Made by a program: the position numbers and the translations under genes | Assembly (NCBI RefSeq): GCF_001625305.1 | Contig: NW_017803954.1 | Location: 503,094 to 567,093 of the forward strand | DNA from: Branchiostoma belcheri | Lineage: Eukaryota; Chordata; Leptocardii; Amphioxiformes; Branchiostomatidae | Length of the DNA: 64,000 bases | Reading direction: 5' to 3' | Part shown: positions 1 to 13,621 of the stretch, piece by piece | How positions within the stretch are numbered: the first letter of the stretch is position 1 | Layout of the letters: the number at the start of each line of letters is the position of its first letter | Notes under the pieces: model-generated | The model's database searches: none | What the model saw: only the letters and a program-made list of their open reading frames with translations | Told to the model about the DNA's origin: nothing

Positions 1-3000
1 TTACTGCATCTGTCAGAAGAGATGACTTGAAATGGCTGCAAAATAACAAAAGTAGTGAAATTAGGACATTTTAGGCTTCAGGCAATATCTAAGGAAAATA
101 TAGTTTTAAGCCCAAACACTTTTAGTACACCATAGCATGTTCATCAAAATGGGATAATGATACAATTAAATTAGTTGGTGTGGCCTAAGTGAGACATATT
201 TTGCACTACAGAGTTCAGTAAATGGATTCAAGGCTGCAATAATTTTTCTCCACTGACAACACTTAACTGCCCTGTGAAATTGATGGGCATGTCACAAATG
301 TTCTACAAACTTGGTGCTGCACTATGCAAAAATGATGATTAATTTCTTTTACCATTGCTGTCAGCCACTGTCCGTCAAAAAATGCACACAATTTATGTGT
401 ACTGATGAGTGAATGTCATTGGTCATCATTGTTATCCATGAAAGTGCTAACAACAAGGGCATCTGTGTATTTGTATGCATGACCAAGTTTGTTTTCATTA
501 TATTGCTGAGTGGTGTTATGATGGAGCAAGGAGCTACTTGGATGGAGATAGCACTTTCTCACCACAGTTGATATACCAGATACAGTAGACAGTTTTATCT
601 CATTGCAATAACTGCATGAACTGATGTAATGAAACAGTTTGAAAATGTATACTTTACAGTGCATGTAGTCTTTTCCAATTACTGTACCTTTGTGCATTAC
701 CTATAACTATCAATAATTTTTCTTTTCTGAGTTTTCTCCCTTTGGGCAAAATTCTCTTTGGAAATGAAACCTTTATCTTCTTTTTTGAGCTGCAAACATC
801 AATACATCAATGACCAAGATTTTATTATTTGGTTCCTAAGATAATTAGTCACTTTGCATATCCCGTTACTCTGCAAACCACCTTATAAGCTGTTTCTAGG
901 CAGCCAAGGTTTTATTATGTGTTCATCCATCAATGTATTTCAACAACATGATTGTGTGAGTTTCACCTTTTGGAGTCAAGATGGAAGAAAATTAGATGGA
1001 ATCTAGTCTTGGACAACAAAGTTATTCAATATTAATTATCTAAAAATTTAAAGTACCATCAATATATCCAACACAATAAAGGTAATAAGTCTTGTTAGAA
1101 AAACTCTCTGGCATGAGGGTCTTTAATGGTTTCACCTTTCTGTCCTTGCACCATCAGTCTTGTACAATCCCTTTAAGTGGCTCCCTACTGAGATAAAGTA
1201 ATCAGCAAATGCAAACCCGTCAGAAGTCAGGTCCAAAGACAGTGCCACTCACAGATGTATTTCTCTTGTGGTTCCATGTTTGATATGAAAATGACCAGAG
1301 GGACGTTTCCGCCAACACACGACATCAACGGCATGCAGTAATTGCACTACCACGGCAACACTCCCCTCCAGGGGCATCGCAAACCTGGCTAATTATAGAT
1401 TGTAGCAGCTGATAATGGTGCTTTTGAAGTGCAGTTTAGACAGCAGCGATCCTTTGGTTTGATTTGATATGACATCTTTTCGAAGGAAATTGAGCGAAAA
1501 AGGCTTTGAGTTCCTTTTACTGCATGCTATGTTGTTATCCATGCATGATGAGGTATCATTTAGTCGAACAAGCCTTTGTAATTACCTGCAGTTTCTTTTT
1601 TTCCCAAAGACACTTTCTGGGAATAATAGTTTCTCTGCATTCAGAAGTCTGTATATCTCCACACTGTATAATCAGTACCCGTATATTATGACTCTTCAAA
1701 CAAATTATCTTGAAAGTCAATGTTACTTCAAAGTCATACTTGAGTTTCACTCGTAAACATTACTTACTGGTAAGCTGTTCAAGATTTATAGCTTACCTTC
1801 AATTTACATCTGTGGCTTTCATTGGTTTGTGTTGATAGAAGAGTGAAACAGTTCTCTGTAATGTCAGTCCTACAGGTTCCAATCTGTTCCTTTTCCCAAA
1901 ATGATAATGTCTTGCTAAGCCAACATGCTGACAGAAATAGTTAAACTGAGGATTGGTATCTATCAAAGCTATACAAATGCTTACAGCCGTACAAAAGCAG
2001 TTGTTTAATCAAGTTTAAAAATGATCAGCAAAATGCATTCATTTCATCAGTAACCTTTCACATTGATTCTTGGGTTCCTGTCACATTAGTTTGTTACAAG
2101 AGAAGGTTGGCAGTACTGATTCAATTACCTGTACACATTTTAGTGAACCAGTATATGGCCATGAGTGTTGTCTGACTTGTCATAGCTAAATGTATGGGTT
2201 TTTATGAGGTACTGAGCCTTTGGAATGTTTTTACCTTGATTAACTAACCTGTTTTTCACAGCAAATAGAATTCGAAAGGTGGCATTTGCAAGCAAATGTA
2301 GCATTTTTCTTCTTCCTTTCTATTTATAATAGAATCTGTTCTTAATCTGTTGCTATCTTCTGGAAGAAATTTGTTTGCACTTTGTGTATGATAATCTTTG
2401 ATCTCAGCTGTTCAGGAATCTCTTGTTGTTATATCATACACCCTAGAAATATTATCCACTTCTTCATCTTCTGTAAATGTAAACCTTTTTTCACAAACAC
2501 CTAAAATACTTCCCAAAAGTCTGAAATCTCTTTGTTTTGTTTTGTTCAGGCAGCACCAAGAATTAGTATTCCTCATACTTACTAATTTAGCAAGAAAATC
2601 AATTTTTCATCAACAAGCATCAACAGCCACATATACTGGCATAAGTCATGAGGCCTTTGTGGGATTAGATGCTTGATAACAGGTTTATAACGATGACAAG
2701 AGGGTCTGGTAGGGCATGTTCTGTAATATTTCTCAATGTTGTCTGTCACATATTGATTGTTAGTCATGGTGAGGGTAAGGGAGTTCATGACAAAATGTGG
2801 AATAAATGTCATTCCTTTCAAGTTAAATAAGTAAGAAGAACACATCATGATTACTCAAAAAGGTAAATATTAAGAGGTTTTCACCAGGCTTCAATTTTTC
2901 ATTACAATGTGCTATTGTAGCTACTTACACAGCCTGTTCTTTTGTAACTGTATAAAGAACTTTTTTTTACTAATCCTTGAAAGTTATTTTGTTGAATCGT

Positions 3001-4630
3001 CCACCTGTCAATGAATATTTTGAAGACCAGGTGGAACAAGTTTATGTTTTTATAATTTTATGTTTTTTCCAAGGAAATTATATAATGTCCTTGGTTTTTC
3101 CAAATGCATGCAATGCAAATAAAACGTCTTAAGTATGTCTGTAAGAGCTGATGTAGCCAAAACTACCAGGGTGACAAACATTACTTGAAATCGCTTGCCT
3201 GTCATGTCATTTAATAACATTGATTTAGGTGATACAATACAACTGTGTTCCCTTGAATCCTTAATATTATATTCTGTCAAGCAAACAGCTTTGGCAGTTT
3301 TAAAAATCAATGTTCATATCTTACTATCAAAGTCGGGGATGACAATGTTCTTTATCAATTGCTGCCATTACAGACTTACATGTACATATTAGGTTTTTTC
3401 TCCAGTCATTGTCATAAAGATGTTTGCTGTTTATAGAATCTATCAGTGTAGTTAATTCACAGCAACAGCAAGCAGTTTAGAACCTTGTTGAATTTTTAAT
3501 GTGGAAAGCAATTTACAAGAATGTGCCACATTAAGCATTTCTATTTAAATATCTAAATTGTCTATTTGATATGTTACCTGATTCTACATCCATAGATTTT
3601 ACAATTTACATCAGGATTTGTGGCAAGGCAACACCAGTACTATTGGTTGGTTCTGTAGCGGAAAGCAGAGAGGTTGTTCATGTGTGTGTGTTCAAGTCAT
3701 TTTCTGTTAGAGTGCATTTTGTAGCACTGCTGAAAGAGGTGGCCAATCAATTGATAGGTCCCAAGGAGCATGCTTTAATCAGGTTATTGTTGCACTTTTT
3801 AATTCTTTTTACACAAATATATTCAATTAAGGTAATTGGTTGGTCTCCTGTCACTAGAATGATGGTTGGTGACAACTACTGCAGTATGGGTCATGTGAAT
3901 TTTCCATACACAAATGTTCTCTGTAACAGTTTTTATGTGCAAGTAAGCAATAAATTATAATACAGTAAATTGTATAATGGTAAAGTAGAAATACCCAATA
4001 TTTAAATATTTTGTCACATATTTCTACACTGCATATGTGATCTGCAGCATTTTTAAAGTAAATTATTAAATAAGTCTTCAATTGTATCCTTACCAGATTG
4101 GTGTTTTTTATCTTCATCGAGGGGCCTCATTAACTGACTTCCGTTGAGCAAGAGCTATGTATCATGATGCTACTCTAGGATTTGTCACTTTGCAATAGAT
4201 AAAAACAGCACCTTAAGATTCTTACCTGTTTTGATTGTTCTGTAAGGTGTGACATAATTGTGTGGGTAGTTGTCACCTGTGTCCAGTAATATTGAAGTTG
4301 TCAACACAGCTACAGATGCTCGATACTAATTACTCCCTAGAGAGGCCGTTGATGCGTTGGGTATTGACTAATCGTACAAGGAAACAGAAAGATGGAGTGT
4401 TACTGTGCTGTGTAACCCCCCTAAGGATAGTGTCCAACTCCTGCGAGTGGGGTGGATGGTCGATAGAGTGTTGATGATGTACACTCTGTATTGGATGGTA
4501 CATGGATAGACGAGGGACTGTGTAATGTCAGCCACCTCGCATTAACAGGCTTTTCCTTCACTGGTGGGAGTTTTACCTTCTGCCTTTGTGGTATTGTACT
4601 TTCTGTAGGTCCTGTCAACTATGTTCAGAG
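1..4630. other. No supported gene; intron or intergenic DNA
   Basis: AT-rich sequence with short chance open frames, including a 129-codon plus-strand frame at 3,571-3,960 that has neither convincing composition nor splice signals. The only element I can place is the MITE-type terminus ending at 184. Confidence 0.5.
165..184. mobile_element. Solitary right end of the MITE family
   Basis: The sequence AATTAAATTAGTTGGTGTGG, completed by CC and followed by TAA, matches the right terminus of the complete MITE at 13.26 kb with one extra or changed stretch. No matching left end lies between base 1 and here, so the element either starts before the window or is a relic end. Confidence 0.4.
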
Positions 4631-4639
4631 GACAGATCC

Positions 4640-4870
4640 TTTTGTATGTAAGGGGTCTGGCTCTTACTAACTAGTAATCCAGCTCTTGGATCACATGATT
4701 GTGGGTTCAAAACCCAGCTTACCCATGGTCCTCTGACAGGGATCTTTGTCCTTCAGGGATGATATTGTAAGATGTTGGTAACATGTAAGGAGAAATCAGC
4801 CTATATGGTGACATAGACTCATCTGTACTGCCTTTCTACTTGGTGGAATCCTTTACCTGAAGAAAGGACT
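4640..4870 (+). repeat. tRNA-derived SINE-like repeat, copy 1
   Basis: Contains a tRNA-like internal-promoter region: CTCTTGGATCACATGATTG followed by the B-box-like GGGTTCAAAACCC at about 4,708-4,720. The segment around TTGGATCAC and the B box aligns with the copy at 8.57 kb. A less conserved body ending near TTTACCTGAAG follows. The tRNA-like part cannot be a functional tRNA because the acceptor arms do not pair. Exact ends are uncertain. Confidence 0.45.
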
Positions 4871-5645
4871 GAGCTGGTGGTAAAATGGGGATTGGCTAAG
4901 ATACTGTGATACTCAAAATTAAGTATTACAGCACCCACCCCTTTTTGGCTTTGAAACAGTAGTTTTGACTGGATTGCTGTGGAAATCAATGCACTGCCCC
5001 ATAGCTTCATTTTAATGAGCTTCATTTTAATGAGCCAATCGCACAGAAAAAGCAGTTGAAACATTTCTTCTTGTGATTTACAAAGCCAAACAAGAAGAAT
5101 GATGACTAACTGTAAACATAGGAACATCACTACCAGAGACAGAGACGTATGCAAATGCTTCAGGGGATATCTCAAGTTATTGAAAGTTTATGGAGTGGGA
5201 CGGCAAGGTAGCAGCAAAGGTTAAGAGTGTCGGTGGTGTGGGACAGGGAGGACGTGATCAATCACGGAAAGCTTTCTCTTGTAAGATGGAGTATACCTCT
5301 GGGAAGACGACTGCTGTTAACAGTGTGCTGCGCAGTAGGAGAGGTCCGGGTCACTTCCCTGCCTGTCAGGATGCTTAACAGATGGGGTTTATCTCGTTTG
5401 ATGGATAAGTGGAGGGTTTACTGATAAAAGATCTCAGTTTGAGAACTACTGAAGAACTTATCTGTGCATGTTTACTGTGCTATATGTGTTACATGTGTAT
5501 GAATGATTTGTAGCACCAGATGTTTACTCATACCATGCACACTGCGGTGCATCTTTATTAAACAAATTCATCTATTGGTTTGAATGTTACTTTTTGCTGG
5601 TAGTGGAAAAGAGCTCTATCAGAAAGACACTTCCTAGTTCCTACC

Positions 5646-6350
5646 CAACCACCCCTGCTAATGTATAGGGTTGCATCCATTGTAGTTAAATGTGATTAAA
5701 TGCTACCACCCTTGCTACAGAAATGCTTGTCTCCATAATGCTGAAATGTCATCCCAACTTATCACACCTGCTACGGCTATGGTTGTGTCCCTGGTACTCA
5801 AATACCTTATCACCCCTGTTACAAGATGTGGTTGTGTCCATGGCACTGAAAAGGGATACTACCCTACCACCCCTGCTATAGTACATGGTTGTGTCCAAGG
5901 TACTGAAATGTAATCCCACCTTACCTCCCTTTATAATACATGGTTGTGTCCATGGTGCTGAAATGTGATCCCATTCTACCCTCTGTTATGTCCCTTGTGC
6001 TGAAATGTGATCCCACCCTACCACCCCTGCTATAGTACACAGTTGTGTCCATGGTACTGAAATGTGATACAAACCCTACCTCCCCTGTTATGATACATGG
6101 TTGTGTCCATGGTACTGAAATATGATCCAACCCTACCTCCCCTATTATAATACATGGTTATAATACATGGTGATATCCATGGTACTGAAATGTGATCCAA
6201 CCCTACCTCCCCTGTTGTAATACATGGTTTTGTCCATGGTACTGAGATGTGATCCCATCCTACCACCCCCACCACAGTACATTGTTGTGTCCATGGTGCT
6301 GACATGTCATAACCCTCCCTACCAAGCCTGCTACAGTACATCAGCCTTGG
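5646..6350. repeat. 57-bp minisatellite, about 12 copies
   Basis: A head-to-tail array whose typical unit contains TACCACCCCTGCTATAGTAC, then ATGGTTGTGTCCATGG and TACTGAAATGTGATCC. The usual period is 57 bp, with one short copy (near 5,980) and one extended copy (near 6,165, caused by an internal duplication of ATAATACATGGTT). Because 57 is a multiple of three, the minus strand reads through several units as a 19-residue repeat (core HISVPWTQPC), but indels break it. Confidence 0.9.
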
Positions 6351-8540
6351 TAATTATCTCTGTAGTATTAGCAATATGTAATTCAAACCACGATATCCAT
6401 TTAATGTAGCTTTTTCACAAAACAACATAACGTCTCCCCGGGCTGAACATTGACGTTTCCTACCATCTGCTCAAGGACATTACTTTCATGCCTAACCAGC
6501 CAGTAAATCATTATAGAAAAGTTGTTTGCGCTGAAATATAACTCCAGATTCTGTGTTTGTGTCCTTGATGAAGAAGCCTGATCCAATATCTCTTTGTTCT
6601 CAGCATATATAGTGTAAGTATAATTGATGACAAATGCTTCTTGTCATTAGAAGAAGCATCTATAATTCAAGGAATACTGCCAAGTGTGCACTTTTTCCTT
6701 AGTGGGACCTTCTGTATAAGGAATGGGCATAGTTTTTTCACAAAATTGATTGTGGCTACATTTTTTATGAATTAGATCTTTTGGAAATAAATTTTTAAAA
6801 TGATTTTGTACTATGGTCAAAGTAATGGATTGTTTGTTACATGTGCAGTTTGATATAAACTATGATGGAAAATGCACTCTCTTCTTGACCCCAAATCCCT
6901 GATTTATTTTGGCATAAATTTACCATTAATGGCATAAATTTATCATTAATGTCAGAAAGAAGACATTACATGTACACTCACCTATTCCAGCGGACATTAA
7001 GAACCTGAAACCTGAAAAAGCTAAATGCAATTCCTCTCTGTTACTTAGGGGTTTGTCCCTTATTGGTTTTATCTGCACTTCATGATGATGTTAAGGAAAT
7101 TTTGAGGTAAAATCTTTCCCCTAAACTACAGCGTGGTTACCATATTTTTTTCAATGTTGATCCATGCGTCCTGAAAACACTCTCAATTTCCTGTCCATAA
7201 AGACTTTTACAAGCTTTCCGGGGATACATTATGCAATTACGAGCAAACAACCACTATTTATGAGTGGCATAAAGTAACTTTTTACAGGCACATCATGAAT
7301 GTTTGTGGCAGTTTTGTTTTGCCCATGGCTCCCTTTAGTAGTAAACTTGCAAATCTGCCAAATGTTTCATTATAGAAAAAGCATTACATCTATATCAAGG
7401 TGGGCATATCGATGAAACTTCTTTCACATCAGTATTTCCTCTAGAGAAATAACAGAGGGGTTGCATCTTGTAAAAGTTATACGAGTTCTCGTAACTCATT
7501 TGTCTGTCTGTGAGTCCCATAGGTTGCGTAGATGCATTAGGAGACAGTCAAGGCACACTTGATCCCAGGCAAAAAAAGATCCCGATATTTGAATCTGAAC
7601 CAGATGCCCTGCAGCATAACAAACCACTGTATTGAAAACACTACACTTCTTTCACGCTGGTAAATGCAATGTAACTGCTGTCAAAGTAAGGAGAGATTAG
7701 CTGGAGGCTTTCCCTTTAATTGGCACTTATTATTATAAAATTTCTTTCATGTTACCAGGCAGCCTAAGCCTTTGATCAAACCTGAGTACAAAGCCTCAGG
7801 AGGAAGCTTCACAAAAACAACTGGTAATGCAACCTTCAGATGTTCCTTGACGACCTGTGGAGATCCCATTCTTAAAGGTCATATGTGCTACTGAGGACTT
7901 GAGTATTCTATGTTGAAATGTCAGGTGCTTTTCTTCCCATTGTTTGACAGAAAGTTAATGCTTCAAGCTACTAGTATGCACCTACCTGTTCTAATGTACA
8001 ACAACTTTGCTTGAAGCAAATTTGTTAGAACAAAAAAAAATTAGTCTGGGGCCAAAATCCCACCAAATTACATACAAAAACCACTAAACAATGTCCTGCA
8101 TTAAATGATTTCATCCCATGATGCTCCCATCAAGTAAAAACATTTGATATAGTTTCACAAGAACATCCATGGTTACTTGGTAAGAACTAATTAACACTGG
8201 AGTGTTGAAATTCCATATCTATGAACATTTTCTTTCCTGAACATACAGAATCTATTGTTGTGTAAACATGCTCTCTAGTTTTCCAATTCCTACAAATCAA
8301 TCTGCATCTATTGTATAGTTTGCTATCATTTTGCAACATTTTCAATCAAGAACGATAAATGTGTTTCAATGGTCTTGTCTACTTAACCTTCTTTAAGAAT
8401 CTATATGTGGTTGCAGCAGGTAGAATCTAGCCTTCCTGGTCTTAATTCTTCATCTAGCCATTTTTATGTTCAATGTTATTGCAGGTGATTTTAATACCCT
8501 AGGTACAGTCACAGTTGTAACTATCATTGATTGCATGATG
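6351..8540. other. No supported gene
   Basis: CpG-poor, AT-rich DNA. Contains a duplicated block GGCATAAATTTACCATTAAT near 6,912-6,950. I see no exon, RNA gene or further mobile element here. Confidence 0.5.
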
Positions 8541-8554
8541 CTTAAACTGTCAGG

Positions 8555-8770
8555 GATTCAGGCACTAGCATATAGCGGTCTAGAGACAGCAATTGTACTT
8601 TTGGATCACAAGGCCGGGAGTTCCAATCCCTCCCCAGTTGTAGGAATTTGAGTTCTGGCATTGCAGGTAGGGGCTGCAGTCTCTTGGAGTGATCCTTGAG
8701 CCAGTGGTATCAGGAGAAATAGACACTGAGGAATCCTCAAGCTCCACTTTTCTTAAAAGGAAAACGGTTT
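8555..8770 (+). repeat. tRNA-derived SINE-like repeat, copy 2
   Basis: An A-box-like TAGCATATAGCGGTCT is followed, after CTTTTGGATCACAAGGCCG, by the B-box-like GAGTTCCAATCCC at about 8,620-8,632. This order and spacing is that of a tRNA-derived polymerase III promoter. The TTGGATCAC-to-B-box segment matches copy 1 at 4.69 kb. The non-tRNA body carries GATCCTTGAGCCAGTGGTAT. The 3' end is approximate and no clear target duplication was found. Confidence 0.5.
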
Positions 8771-11700
8771 GCGTTCGCATGTATGATGAATCTAATCATC
8801 ACTTTCTTGTACAACATGCTGTCAGATACTTGAGATTCAAACTTGTTATGTTATGCCGTGTGTCAGGCCCAAATCAAGATACATGTCGAAAGGAAAACTT
8901 TATGAGAAGATGATGAGTAGGATTGCTGGGTAACTTGACAGTTTAACTGTATCATAAAAAACATACTGTATCTCAGTCCAGTTTTAGCTGGCAAGAATTA
9001 AGCCTAATGATCATTGCTATAAAATCAGATCGAAGCTAGGTTCAGTTTTTGAGGTTAGAGGCACCAGGAAATGCCCAAGATGATTAAGAACCCTCAGGAA
9101 ATAAATCATGAATACAACATTTTCTAGCATCTTGGTTTTTGGTACCAAGGTTGCTAACTACACCTTTGAAGGTCACAATTCCCAATTGTCACTGCTTACA
9201 GATTCCATGGATCGGGCTGTGCATTTATGATGAGGAAAGTTGCAAGTCTCAGAGGAACCTGGAAGTGTTTTGTCGGTCTGCTATCACTGTGGTAGACCAG
9301 TATAAGGGTCATGTGTGTATTGGATACCATTGTTGTAAAATAGTGGTTGTTTTCTTTTTTGTAGACAGGAGCTTGTGCAGATTTGTTTTCATCTCCTTTT
9401 TTCACCAGACCGTCTTCCTGTTGCAAGCTTCAAATTTCAAATTCATGAACAAAGCCTGTAACCAAAATATTACCATGACGATGCCATGTAGAAACCTCTA
9501 ATGGAACCTGGCATTGATGCCCAACCACTCCCCGATGCCACATTCTCTATTCACCACACTTACATTTTTATAAAGCCATGATAATCAAATTTTACCCGGG
9601 AGGCATATTGCTGCATTCCCAATCTCAGCTTTACAGCCTCATCCATTTCCGCTCAGAAGCGAAACTTCTCCTGGGGCTTCGGCAACATACGTGAGATAAT
9701 CTTGTTAATTGGTTCATGTAGCCAGAGGGGGCACAGCACTCTTTTTTGCTGAACTTTATGAAAAGAAGTACAGCATTATCTCTTTTTTTGCAAGTGAATT
9801 GAGCCAGGGAACCATGAAAACCAGTTGAAAGTATGTAAGGAGGGGAGAAATTGGATATGTATGACATACAGTCCTTGAGGCACTTGACATACACTTGAGT
9901 GTATGTGAAGAGCTTGTCGTGACTTTATTCCTTTAAGAAAAGTATCCATCAATGATAGACCAATTCCTCATGTCTGTTCAAACAAGTGGCAAGTGGATTT
10001 TTTTTTCCAAAAAGCCACAACCTTTTTGAAATGATGAATCAGGTTAAACAACACAGTACTTTCAAACAGTACTATTAGATACTGTCAAGACCTTTGGTGT
10101 GCTGATATTAGCTTTGATCCACTTGCCAAAACAATATTTATCCTAAAAGTATGTACAGTTCCTGTACAGTACAGAAGTAGATGGAAATAATACCGCCAGA
10201 GCCTTGTTTTAATGTTCCAATCTTACTTGCCTCAAACCAGAAAAATGAATTGATTTTGCCACGTAAGTGTTCATAAGTGCTGTACAAAATGTCTTCATAG
10301 TCTTATGTTTTGCTTGATATAATTCCACAGCCACAGCCAGCCTGGAATGTCGTTATGGATTGAATGCACTTGCATGGTTACATTTCAATTGGAAAGTCCA
10401 GGTGCCGCTTCATAGCCATTGATCCTGGCATAAAGTGGAGCATGATGTCTTCCTGGGATGCCCGTGAAGTGGGAGTAATGGTTGATTAGTTCTGTTGGGG
10501 CCGTAAAGCCAGTTATGGTCTTGTCTGTTGCACGTTCAGCAGTGAAAAGGCCTATTTTTCTTTCAGTTGTTCCACTTGGAAAGCAAGAAGGGGTGGGCAG
10601 CATGGATTTGTATCAATGTCTAAATGTAAATGGATGAGTACAATTCTTTAGTGGTCTTCTGCTCTTCTTTCCATAAGGATGAACATTAGAATAAAACAGT
10701 GTCCACCTCAAGGTAATACAGGTTCAGAACACAATGATCAACATATGCTAAAGTAATTAAGTGATAAAATATTGGAGCTGATAAAGGCCTTTTGATGTCA
10801 TGTTGATGTTTACATGTGTGTGATGAGATATATCAGCTGTCACTTTGACCTCACCCAAGCCATTCAAATGGAACAGTCCTCTACAATTTTCATAATGTTG
10901 AAATGACGAGGATTAGATTAGATACGCCCTATCCCTGGTTTTAAGGGGCCGTTATGGATGGTGACATTTACAGCTTTGATGGTGTCCTCAACAAAACATC
11001 ATAGCCATCTTTACCCCAAATTGGTGATAAATTCCCTCCTGAGTGTCAAGGATTGTGGTGACTCTCCATATGTCCAAGAAAAGATTACATAGGATGACAG
11101 GAAAGCTTGAGGAAAGTGCAGTTAATGTCAATGTTCTGCCCATATAGATAAAATACAGATGCTCCTGCATGAGCCTTCCTTGGGCATGCATACGCTGTAC
11201 TCACTGCAGCTGTGATTAGGTAGGACCACAAGTCTGGAACACATTTTACATTCTTGTTCAAATCATGATTATCTTGAAAATGAAAATATTAATATTTGAA
11301 AGATAGTAACAAGTCTGTTAGCTAGAGATATAAAAATACGTTGAAAAGGTACTTCAAAAGTGGTGTGAGAAAGGATTGTTGTCTAAATGCACCTCAACTT
11401 CAGCACCAAGGCTAGCTACCATAATATGTCCCTGTTGATAACAGTGTCCTTCACATTTTGGAAAATGAATCTGAATCTCTCCATTCAGATGGCACGGTAT
11501 ACTTATTCTTAGACATGGTCAATACAAGCTGCATTGTCATGACAGTTGGAATGTATCCTGGCTCCTTCTGGGAAGCGTGGCAGGTTTTTTTAAGCGCTTG
11601 AGGTGTGACTCATTCGTAAATACAAGTCACCTTCAAAGGACAGCAGGATATAGCCCTAGTATGCACAGCTGCATTTAGAATTCCGGCAGCTGGGTTTGGT

Positions 11701-13258
11701 TCAACACCCAGCTTTACTTAGTGACCTCTTTATCTTAGACTGGTGTGGTTTGCTGCAAGAAGTTGTATGATTTTTAGTTGTGCTGCTAATGTTGTGGGAA
11801 TTATCAGTTTTGTATCAAACACCCCAGACACCATCTATACATTCAACCTGTAGCAATTTTGTGAAGCTTATCCAGTAGTTGCTCAAAATGCATCAAGATC
11901 GGCCAATTAAATCTTCTTGGGAGATTCTCAACTATTTCTTCCTTTTTAACGTATGGTTTTTCATGTTAAGCATATTGTATACTTTACCTTAAGGTTCATC
12001 TTGGGTCCGACAGGTGTTATGCAGAATTCTATCAAGTGATCTCTTCATTTACCTCACCAACTTTACCCAGAGTTGATATTGCATTCACCATTTTGAATTG
12101 CCTTAGATAGAGTCTATATTCATTTTACCCTGAATTTCCTCATAGAATTTTGCGCCTCAACAAGTAGTGCACTGTACCCTATACTTTTCTCCCTCACTGC
12201 ATTTTTGCAGAAGAAAATGTTAGCCTTCATTTCCAACCTTTGTGGAGGTTAGGACCTGTCGGGCATCCCTCTGTGATGTTATTGCCTAAAAGGTACTAGT
12301 TATCTCCATTGGATTGGGGTTAAAAGACCTCCCATTCTCCGCACTGAAAGGCCTTCCCTGCATGGGAGGTAGTGATTATCCTGAAGTCGGTGTGGTATGA
12401 TGGAAAGGTGTGGTCCATGACCCACTCTGTAAAGGTTTGTGTTGTGGGGAGGCTGTACTAATATCCGCATTGGTGATTAGCCTTCACTTGTCTGATTGAA
12501 TCCTTGCATTGATAGGTCAGTAGTCGAGGAGTAAATGCTGGATTTGTCCTTCAAAGGCTAGAGGACAGTATATCTACAGGGGAGGGGGGCATTTCATCTG
12601 AAGTGCGCTTTGAAAAGGAGTTACTTCCCTGTCCACTAGCCAATTTATCAATTTCAGAACTGGCATTCCAAGGCATAGGGTGGGAATGAGATATATAGTC
12701 TCCATCATAATGATCCTTAGCAACTGTCTTTAAAAGTAGCTGTCGTCAAACATAAATTGAACCCTTGAACTATTTATTTTTATCCAAAGGACCATATCAT
12801 CATTATTCTGCATAACTCATGAAATGTCCCTACTTCGTGATTCAACAAGAGGAAATGCCTTACCATTAAGCCACTACGTGGTTCTTACTTTGTACAGATC
12901 TTAATGTAAACATTTCCCTTCAGCATGGTGAGCTACCGAGTCCCCCTTTCATGTACAGGAAGTTTGATTACATATTCCCTAATATGGTCACTTTGGCTTA
13001 TTAAACACATAGCCGGTGTATAATGAGTATAAAGGTCCGGATATATTATTAGGCTTATATAAATGTCAGAGGAAGGATAAGCTGCCTACGACTCCTCCCA
13101 CGCCACCCACACGCAGTACAGGAACACAACAACAGGAAAGGTAGTTTAAATTTAGACGCACTGCAGTTTGAGACTGCAGTTTGTAACATGTTGAACAGTC
13201 CTTTCCTTTGGTGTCCTTGAATGTATGATGTGGTTTCTTATTTCGTTAAAAGACTAGC
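8771..13258. other. No supported gene; one SINE-like remnant
   Basis: CpG-poor DNA without recognisable exons. Apart from the SINE-like remnant near 11.65 kb, a minus-strand tRNA-like segment (TGGCTTAATGGTAAGGC, at about 12,854-12,873) is present but too degraded to call. Confidence 0.45.
11648..11740 (+). repeat. Degenerate tRNA-like SINE head
   Basis: TATAGCCCTAGTATGC resembles an A box, and TTTGGTTCAACACCC about 45 bp downstream resembles a B box, in the same arrangement as the copies at 4.69 and 8.57 kb. The rest is too diverged to set boundaries. Confidence 0.3.
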
Positions 13259-13261
13259 TTA

Positions 13262-13618
13262 GGCCACACCAATTTAATTTCTTGGTTAACGGATTCGCCT
13301 CTTCATTTTTTTCTGATTTGCAAATAAAAATAAAAATTCAGAATCAACTGCAAAATGCTCATATTTTGCCCTGAACAGTTGAAAACAGTCCTTTTCTTAT
13401 TACTTGTTACAGTCATTCCATCTTTCAAAGCAGTGCTACCATTAAAAGTTCAAAATTCACTGTTTAAATTTTGAACCAGCCTGGTGTGTTGACTTAATGG
13501 CTCCTATCGTACCATTTTGGATGCCTGTGCCAGTTTTTATTTTTATTTTTTTTTCGCCCGCCCGCCCCATTAATTTTCTAGAAAAATCCGTTAACCAAGA
13601 AATTAAATTGGTGTGGCC
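13262..13618. mobile_element. Complete MITE, Harbinger-type, 34-bp TIRs
   Basis: A 357-bp element bounded by perfect 34-bp terminal inverted repeats. The left end begins GGCCACACCAATTTAATT and runs to GGATT; the right end is its exact reverse complement. It is flanked by a 3-bp direct duplication TTA (13,259-13,261 and 13,619-13,621). A TTA target duplication plus GGC-type termini is characteristic of PIF/Harbinger elements. The interior is AT-rich with no open frame, so it is non-autonomous. Perfect arms suggest recent insertion. Confidence 0.88.
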
Positions 13619-13621
13619 TTA

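Noticed and set aside
563..611. 49-bp minus-strand exon-like segment (YCNEIKLSTVSGISTV)
   Set aside because: Splice sites are only fair and 16 codons give too little coding evidence.
3571..3960. 129-codon plus-strand open frame
   Set aside because: Lies in low-GC DNA with no acceptor or donor fitting the frame and no family resemblance.
4094..4133. 40-bp minus-strand exon-like segment (MRPLDEDKKHQS)
   Set aside because: The donor is good, but the acceptor has almost no pyrimidine tract.
5921..6341. Minus-strand frames of 69 and 103 codons with a 19-residue repeat
   Set aside because: They are the translation of the 57-bp minisatellite, and irregular units break the frame.
12840..12875. tRNA-like sequence on the minus strand
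   Set aside because: A-box-like, but no B box or pairing arms; not a tRNA gene and too degraded to call a SINE.
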